Shown here in pieces: positions 57,945-64,000 of a stretch of DNA of 64,000 bases. The notes below the pieces were generated by a model, which saw only the letters and a list, made by a program, of their open reading frames with translations, did not search any database and was not told the DNA's origin. Position 1 is the first letter of the stretch. Each line of letters starts with the position of its first letter. The stretch spans positions 2,977 through 66,976 of the forward strand of contig CAJNYU010000351.1 of assembly GCA_905331475.1 (NCBI GenBank), written 5' to 3'. The translations under genes and the position numbers were made by a program. This DNA is from Rotaria socialis (Eukaryota > Rotifera > Eurotatoria > Philodinida > Philodinidae).

Positions 57945-60900
57945 TTTGAAAGGTGTTGTTTGTATTTTTTTCTTCTTCTTTTTGGTTTCTCTTTCTTTTT
58001 AATATATGTACGCGTATTATTATTATTATTATTATTTGCTAAGTGAAATCATCGGAGATTGTAGTCAAATACAGTTTTAGTCAGTAGATCGAAGTTTTCA
58101 GCATGGATGTATCATTCTACTAATATTACTTCCGTCCGAAATGTTTATATGCACGCGTGTATGTATCATTCGCGATGAAAGACACAATAGAATAGCTAGA
58201 TATAAATCATAGATAGTTTATTTATTTTATTTCTTCATTAATGTTGTATCTTCTATTCTATATACCTAGATCAGTTTTATGCCGCTGCTAATATAGGATA
58301 AGCGTAAGGAGATTGTTTAGATTAGTTTTTCTTCGATGCTAATTTTCCGACTGATTTCTTTTTTTCTCTTCTTGTACGCGTGCATGTATCTATATACACA
58401 GAAAGTATAGAGTTACACAAAACAGTTGCAGATACTTCATCCGGATGTGTATGAACATATATATATATATATATATATACGGATAGTTTTTTTCTCTAGT
58501 GCAATGCACTCGACTTTATTATTCCCATTCCGATATACATCTTTTTTTTCTCTCTTTCTTTCTCATACGTATGCATATATTCTTCATTATCCTTTTCTTC
58601 TCTTCTCTGTCTCAAATGAATGACTTTATTTTTATATTAACACTACTACTATTGAGTTTTTTTTTTTGTTTTCCGTTGATGTTGTATCGCGATGTATGTA
58701 GGCATTGAAACTATAGGAAATGTACGACGATGATATGCTTTAGTTGAAGGTGGATGGGAGTTTGAACTCGAAAATAAAATGAAAACATCTTAACTTGTTC
58801 TTATACGAGATAGGATCAAAGAAACGTGGAACTTGAATTAATCAGCATTTGTTAATTAAATTGAATAGCCATGGCACAATGGAAAACTCGAAAGTTCGAG
58901 TCATTATATTCTGATCTAGGAGTGTAAACTGAAATTACATTTCTCCAACACAACATGTATATCAGGCTTTGAAATTTATTTGACGATACAAAACAAAAAA
59001 AAACATTTTGCATTGATCGATTTTCATACAAAAGACGGATGTATAGAAGACGCCTTGGGTTAAAAAGGGAGGTGTGATGCAAACGTTCTATATTGTTTTA
59101 TTTTGAAAACTGAAATTGTTAGTTTCATACTGCGTTTGATTATGTTAAAGTAAAGCATTAATCATATATATATATATCGACGGCCTTGGCCTTGTCTTTA
59201 TTCTATAATAATCCTTGAGCAGTTGCTTTTTTCTTTTGCAATACTTTTGAGTTCAAACTACGATTTTCAATAATCAAATGAAAATTACCTTGCGATAAAT
59301 GGTATGCATATAATGAAGATATTTTCACCTGCATGCGAGTATTAATTATCAAATGGCGTCTTTTTTCATCAAGAAAATTACAATAGAAAAAGTGCATTTC
59401 TATCCAAGCAAAACATTTAGTTTGATCTTGTGTTAATATTTGCTAAGGACTTGATTGTCATGTATTGAAAGCAAAAAATAAAAGGACTTCCTTAGTTATA
59501 GTACTTTTTTGTTTTGTTTTGAAAAAAATCAGAACATTTTCATTTCACAGTTTTTGCTCATAGATAAACGACGAACAATGTAATCCTGTGACAATACTTG
59601 ATAAAATAAGTTTGTTGTTTTTTATCTCTTGTTTAAATGAAATCTTTGTGAATCGAGTTTAATTTCGTTTAAAGTACTTCTCAGATAAGATATGTACCTT
59701 TCATTGCGTCGTCTATATTCAAATATTTGTATGAAAAGGCTGTTTTTTTGCTTCATTTGAGATAGTCTATCATACGACTTTTATCAAGCTATCAAATTGA
59801 CGTCATTACCGTGATAATTGTAAGAAATGATGGGTAGATGAAAACGATATATCAATGCGAAAAAAAATAGCTGAAAATTAGTATTGCCTTCGTTGTATTT
59901 GTTGATTTTCATTTTTGTTTTGTTTTGATAGATTATCCGTGACTTTTAATATTAGGAAAAATTTACAATATTAGCTTTTGTTTTACTGACAAATTTTGTG
60001 CGATTGTCATGCTATGCACTCTTTTGCTTAGTCAGAAACGTGAACTTGATCTTTATAATCAAGTCGGTCCGAAGTCCATAATTATTAAGGATATATTCAT
60101 GCGGGTATGTTCACCATATTATATATACGTACTCTCCGAACGTTTTAACTCATTTAGCTTATCTTTTATTTGCATTAGTAAAATCTTATTTTGATTCGCT
60201 CCGAACACAATCGTTTTATCATAGAGAACGTATTCTTAATAAATTTTTTGCACATCGATGATGATGCCAGATTGTTAAAATAAATATTATAATAACAACT
60301 TTTTCGAGAGGACATTTTTAGGTTTCATTATCCCACTTATAATTTCAATAAAACTGTTGAAAAATGATTGATACTGATATGATCAAAAATTATTATATAT
60401 TCTCAACATCGCTAGAAAATAAGAAAAATAGATAACTATCATAGATCACGTTTTATAATAATAATAAAATGTACTTAAAGTATGCAGTGTTAAAAAATGA
60501 ACGCATTTGCTGTAATCATATAGTTAAATCAATAATGCTAATGGAAAAAAAGAAATGAGAATAGCGTTCTGCAATTCTACCAATAGAATTAAAACTCTGT
60601 TTATCTAAGTTGATTCTTTGGCTTTTTTACCCAATTTTTTGTTTCCAAGAAAAGCATCATTGCAAAAACTTGGAAGAGAAAAAAAACGACACTTGTGATC
60701 TAGGACAACCGTAAAATTAGAGAAAGTAATGATGTGTATTAATAGCAGAAATACTTGTGTTCAGTAATAACAGAAACTACATTATTTTATAGAATGTTTA
60801 TTCTGTATGTTCATATATAATGATGTGGTGGGCAAAAACTCAGTTTGAGACAGGCTATTTATTTGCTTTACTTGCCTTTTTTTCTTCTTTTAAAGTGCTA

Positions 60901-61994
60901 ACTTGAAATAAAATTCAACACCTGGACAACTTTTTAATCAAGAGCGGTACGCATACATTATATATATATATATTTCTTTCTTCCAATGTCAATATAAGCA
61001 GATGGCTGATTCACGCGACATTAATTGAAAGATTGTAAAAGTTTTTTTCCTAATAAGTTTTTTTGAGTAGCAACGTCTATGAGAAAACGCAAATCCAACT
61101 ATTAAATGATAATCAATTTCTTTTTTGTCTGTCTACGCTAATCAGAAGCAGTGACAATGACGAGCACAATTGTTTTTTTGTACGTGCTTGTCCTTGAGAC
61201 AAGATATTATCCTAACATCAAAGTAGTCTAATAGGTTAAGCAATACGTGTACGACAACGGGCAGATGCTATCTAATTCTCACGTTGATAACAACATGCAA
61301 ACTGATCTTTCGAAATATGAATATCAGATGCGAAGAATGAGAATTGATTAAATTATGATAAACAAAAGTGATGAATACAAAATATTTCGGTATAGTCGAT
61401 CTACGATTCCCTTTTTTTGTGCTGTCAGAATATAGTTTTCATCTATATATCAGTAATGCAATATGTAAACATTTCATTGTTTTTTCACTTTTGTCATGCT
61501 ATGACATCATCATAAACATACACATCATTGCACATTTTAGAATGTCCTTTATCGATGCTAGTGAGTGTATTCGACTATGGCATAAAAGAAATGAATTAAA
61601 TGAATGCCGTCTAGAATGTTCAGTCTCCGTACTTATCGGCCGATTAAAACTATAAGAGAAGACGATGCTGAAGTAACAAAAATACCATTTTCTTATTTCT
61701 ATAGTTCAACCAACATTCATCCAGTTCTCTTTTGTTATCATTAGAATTACATTATAACGTTTGAATCGAAAATAGTAGCTACCCTGGTTGGTTGTTTTCT
61801 ATTCTTACATTTTGAATTGTATATATAACGAAACAGCTGACAAACCGGTAAAGATGCATATAGTGTATGCGTGTTTGTTTTCTTTCACTCTCTTACTTTT
61901 TTTTCTTTTTCTTCTCTCTCTCTCTCTCTCTCTCTGTCTCACCCTCTCGACCAACATATTCTACGACTAGAGAAGCAAGAGAAAAGAGAACTAG

Positions 61995-62030
<36 letters not shown>

Positions 62031-62149
62031 TAATGAAACGCAAACCAACAATGAGAGAAGTAAATTTATGCAAAATATATATTTCTACTCAAATTTTGAT
62101 TTAATCGAAAACAAAAAACATGAACTCGACTTCGCTCTTCGTTTTTTAG
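57945..62149. other. 4.2-kb AT-rich gap with many microsatellites
   Basis: (TTA)n at about 58016-58035, (TA)n at 58457-58480, another TA run at about 59164-59177, a further one at about 60959-60973, (CT)n at about 61914-61935 and (TA)n at about 61998-62026. No gene found on either strand. The right end CGTTTTTTAG directly abuts the ATG at 62150. Confidence 0.45.
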
Positions 62150-63037
62150 ATGTCTGTTGATGTTGATTTCTTGCCGCATTTACTTATGAAAGATAGTGTA
62201 TTAACAACACAATATGATAGAAGAAATAGTTGGGCTACATCAATATCTTCATCGTCTTCATCATCAGCAAACGCAACATCGTGGTTAGAAAGAAAACTAT
62301 TTAGTCATTTCAAACGTTTCTTCCGACGAAAATCATTATCGTTAACATCCAATTCATCTTTATCAAGTCGTAGACCATCGTCGACAACAACCGATGATAT
62401 TATATCATTACCAGTTGATGAGCAACCACACGAGGAAGAAGAAGAAGAAGAAGAAGACGAAGACGAAGAACAAAAAGAAGAAAAAGAAAAGCCCATTATT
62501 ATTAATAATGAAATTCTTCCAGTACGTTCTCCTCCTACAACACCTGTTTTGAAGCCGATCGATCTACTCTATGACTATGATCGTCTTCTTGCACGTTGCA
62601 GTGAACAACGTGAACGTGACCAAACCGAAATGCTGCTACGTTGTCGTATTCCAATATCGATTCCGCATGCAGACTTAGTTGCTGGTCAATCACGTACAAT
62701 AGTTGTCAATTGGAAGTCTTATATACGTTTATTTAATGGATTAAAGCGTGATGCACATCTATTTCAAGAATATATTAACCAACATTATTCATGTCAATCA
62801 TTTATTAATTCACGTGAACAGTTAACATTGAACATTCGAACAACAAAAACAACATTTGATAATGTTCTTAGAAAATTTCTTGACGAATATGTTACATGTT
62901 TAATTTGTCAAACAGCACAAACGCATCTGATTAAATCCGATGGTATATGGAGAATTGAATGTCAATTATGTGGTACTCAAAGAATCGTGAAGCGACTCAG
63001 ATGGAAACATCAGCATCATCATCATCAATATCAATAA
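62150..63037 (+). CDS. Divergent eIF2-beta-like protein (eIF2B/5 domain with zinc ribbon)
   Basis: Single-exon frame of 295 residues; the ATG directly follows TTTTTTAG, a splice or trans-splice acceptor. Residues about 30-115 are low complexity: poly-Ser, basic RFFRRKS, then a Glu/Asp run. From about 138 the sequence follows the eIF2-beta C-terminal domain: YDYDRLLARCSEQRER, IVVNWKSYIRLFNGLKRDAH, LFQEYINQHYSC, LTLNIRTTKTTFDNVLRKFL, DEYVTCLICQ and a C4 zinc ribbon (Cys250, 253, 271, 274). eIF2-beta is part of the ternary complex that brings initiator tRNA to the ribosome. Here the three N-terminal lysine boxes that bind eIF5/eIF2B are absent and an acidic run takes their place, so it is more likely a paralogue than the canonical subunit. 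The His-rich C-terminus is odd. Confidence 0.82.
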   Translation: MSVDVDFLPHLLMKDSVLTTQYDRRNSWATSISSSSSSSANATSWLERKLFSHFKRFFRRKSLSLTSNSSLSSRRPSSTTTDDIISLPVDEQPHEEEEEEEEDEDEEQKEEKEKPIIINNEILPVRSPPTTPVLKPIDLLYDYDRLLARCSEQRERDQTEMLLRCRIPISIPHADLVAGQSRTIVVNWKSYIRLFNGLKRDAHLFQEYINQHYSCQSFINSREQLTLNIRTTKTTFDNVLRKFLDEYVTCLICQTAQTHLIKSDGIWRIECQLCGTQRIVKRLRWKHQHHHHQYQ

Positions 63038-64000
63038 TAATAATAATAATAAATAATGCTAATAACAATAAAACCCGAAAACAACAGTGATATACGATAT
63101 CTTATTTTTGTTGTTCTCAAATCTAGTCTCTTTTGTCTCATTTCATTTTTTGTTGTTATTGTTGATGTCTTCATAGATTTCTGTTTTTTCTCTCTGTAGC
63201 TATGCTTTTAACTCTATACCGCATATATACAATACGCAGAAGGGCACTTTCGAAACACCTTTTTGGGAAATATTATTGTTGATATGCAATTATTTCATTT
63301 CTTTCTTTTTTTATGTGTTGATTCTTTGCATCATTTATATATTTTACTACAAGTATATAGCGTAAATAAAAATATTTGATTTGATATCTCGTGTTGTATT
63401 AAACTGACTGATAGAAATCTTTTGCAATTAAACGTTCACCTAGGACAACCTTAGATTCGAAGATAGTAAAAATGACTCATTGTTGATTAAATAAAAGAGT
63501 CAATGGCAATGCAAGTATGTTAAGAATAGCACGCATTTATATATGACTCAACATATTCTTTTAGTGCGCCCACTTGATCGCAAAGCAAAACTATATTTCT
63601 TTGATCGATAGATGTCAGTAGATTTCAAAGATCGTTCACCAGCCTTCCCTTTTATTTGCCAAAGATGTAAACCATTGATGCTAAACATTAGGCTCTAAAA
63701 AAATTTCTTTTGATTAACTATTTTCTTCTTTGACTTATTGAAATAATAAGAGCTATCAGATCAAAACAATACCAAATGGACGATTGCTCTGCACGACATA
63801 TACATACGCGTAATTCAATCACACAATGCGAGCCCGTTTGCATGTTTACATCTTTAAGAAACACTGAATGACCTCATTGTAATATGGTTTCTGATGGATT
63901 AAAGGACTTTTTCTTAGCAGCATTAATAAAACAAAAGCTATGCATATTCATTAGTATAAAATCCTAAGTCACGTCTCAATCAGGAAAATTTTTGTATTAT
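63038..64000. other. 3' flank of the eIF2-beta-like gene, no further gene seen
   Basis: An (AAT)n run at 63035-63053 overlaps the 3' end, with AATAAA-like signals near 63068 and 63366. The rest is AT-rich and featureless to the window edge. Confidence 0.45.

Noticed and set aside
58457-62027. TA-rich runs as TATA promoters or origins
   Set aside because: They are simple microsatellites with no gene start in a sensible position.
1-64000. CRISPR arrays, rRNA genes, intact tRNA genes, bacterial operon signals
   Set aside because: None found by reading both strands; the window is spliced animal DNA. A covariance-model search would be needed to exclude divergent small RNAs.

Overview
The window is nuclear DNA of a small animal, most likely a bdelloid rotifer. 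The reasons are AT-rich DNA, spliceosomal introns mostly 46-70 bp long, a gene fragment at the left edge that looks like the N-terminal module of the bdelloid ADP-ribosyltransferase/TPR families, telomere-like TGTGGG repeats inside the sequence, bacterial-type genes between ordinary animal genes, and splice acceptors just before many start codons, as expected with spliced-leader trans-splicing. The organism call is inference; no rRNA or mitochondrial marker is present.

Left part (1-11 kb) is accessory, repeat-rich DNA. It holds a truncated minus-strand ART/TPR-type gene, two old copies of one element placed head to head around TGTGGG repeats, fragments of a decayed minus-strand gene, and a vanadium-haloperoxidase pseudogene. 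The pseudogene carries a nonsense codon, a one-base frameshift and a 1976-bp non-autonomous DNA transposon with terminal inverted repeats, subterminal AGGGTTTAT arrays and a 2-bp target duplication. About 3.8 kb without recognisable genes follows.

Middle part (11-31.6 kb) is mostly plus strand: a DUF389 membrane protein, a 933-residue lineage-specific membrane protein with an ephrin-receptor-like cysteine module, a cysteine-cluster protein, a RUFY (RUN + coiled coil + FYVE) endosomal protein whose sixth intron holds a 467-bp foldback element, and a myosin essential light chain. TMEM45 (minus) and TPRA1 (plus) lie divergently. A small secreted, possibly amidated peptide precursor follows on the minus strand.

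Right part (35.9-63 kb): a minus-strand run of fatty acyl-CoA reductase (catalytic residues replaced), PTCD3 (mitoribosome), anhydro-N-acetylmuramic acid kinase (bacterial-type, candidate horizontal transfer), an unknown protein and ALKBH4. The last two may be one spliced fusion gene. Then on the plus strand come an RSRC2-like splicing factor, a hypothetical protein, ribulose-phosphate 3-epimerase, a divergent RagC/D GTPase and a divergent eIF2-beta-like protein. The genes are mainly unrelated housekeeping functions and do not form a pathway. Long AT-rich gaps at 31.6-36.0, 52.5-55.8 and 57.9-62.1 kb hold only simple repeats that I can recognise.
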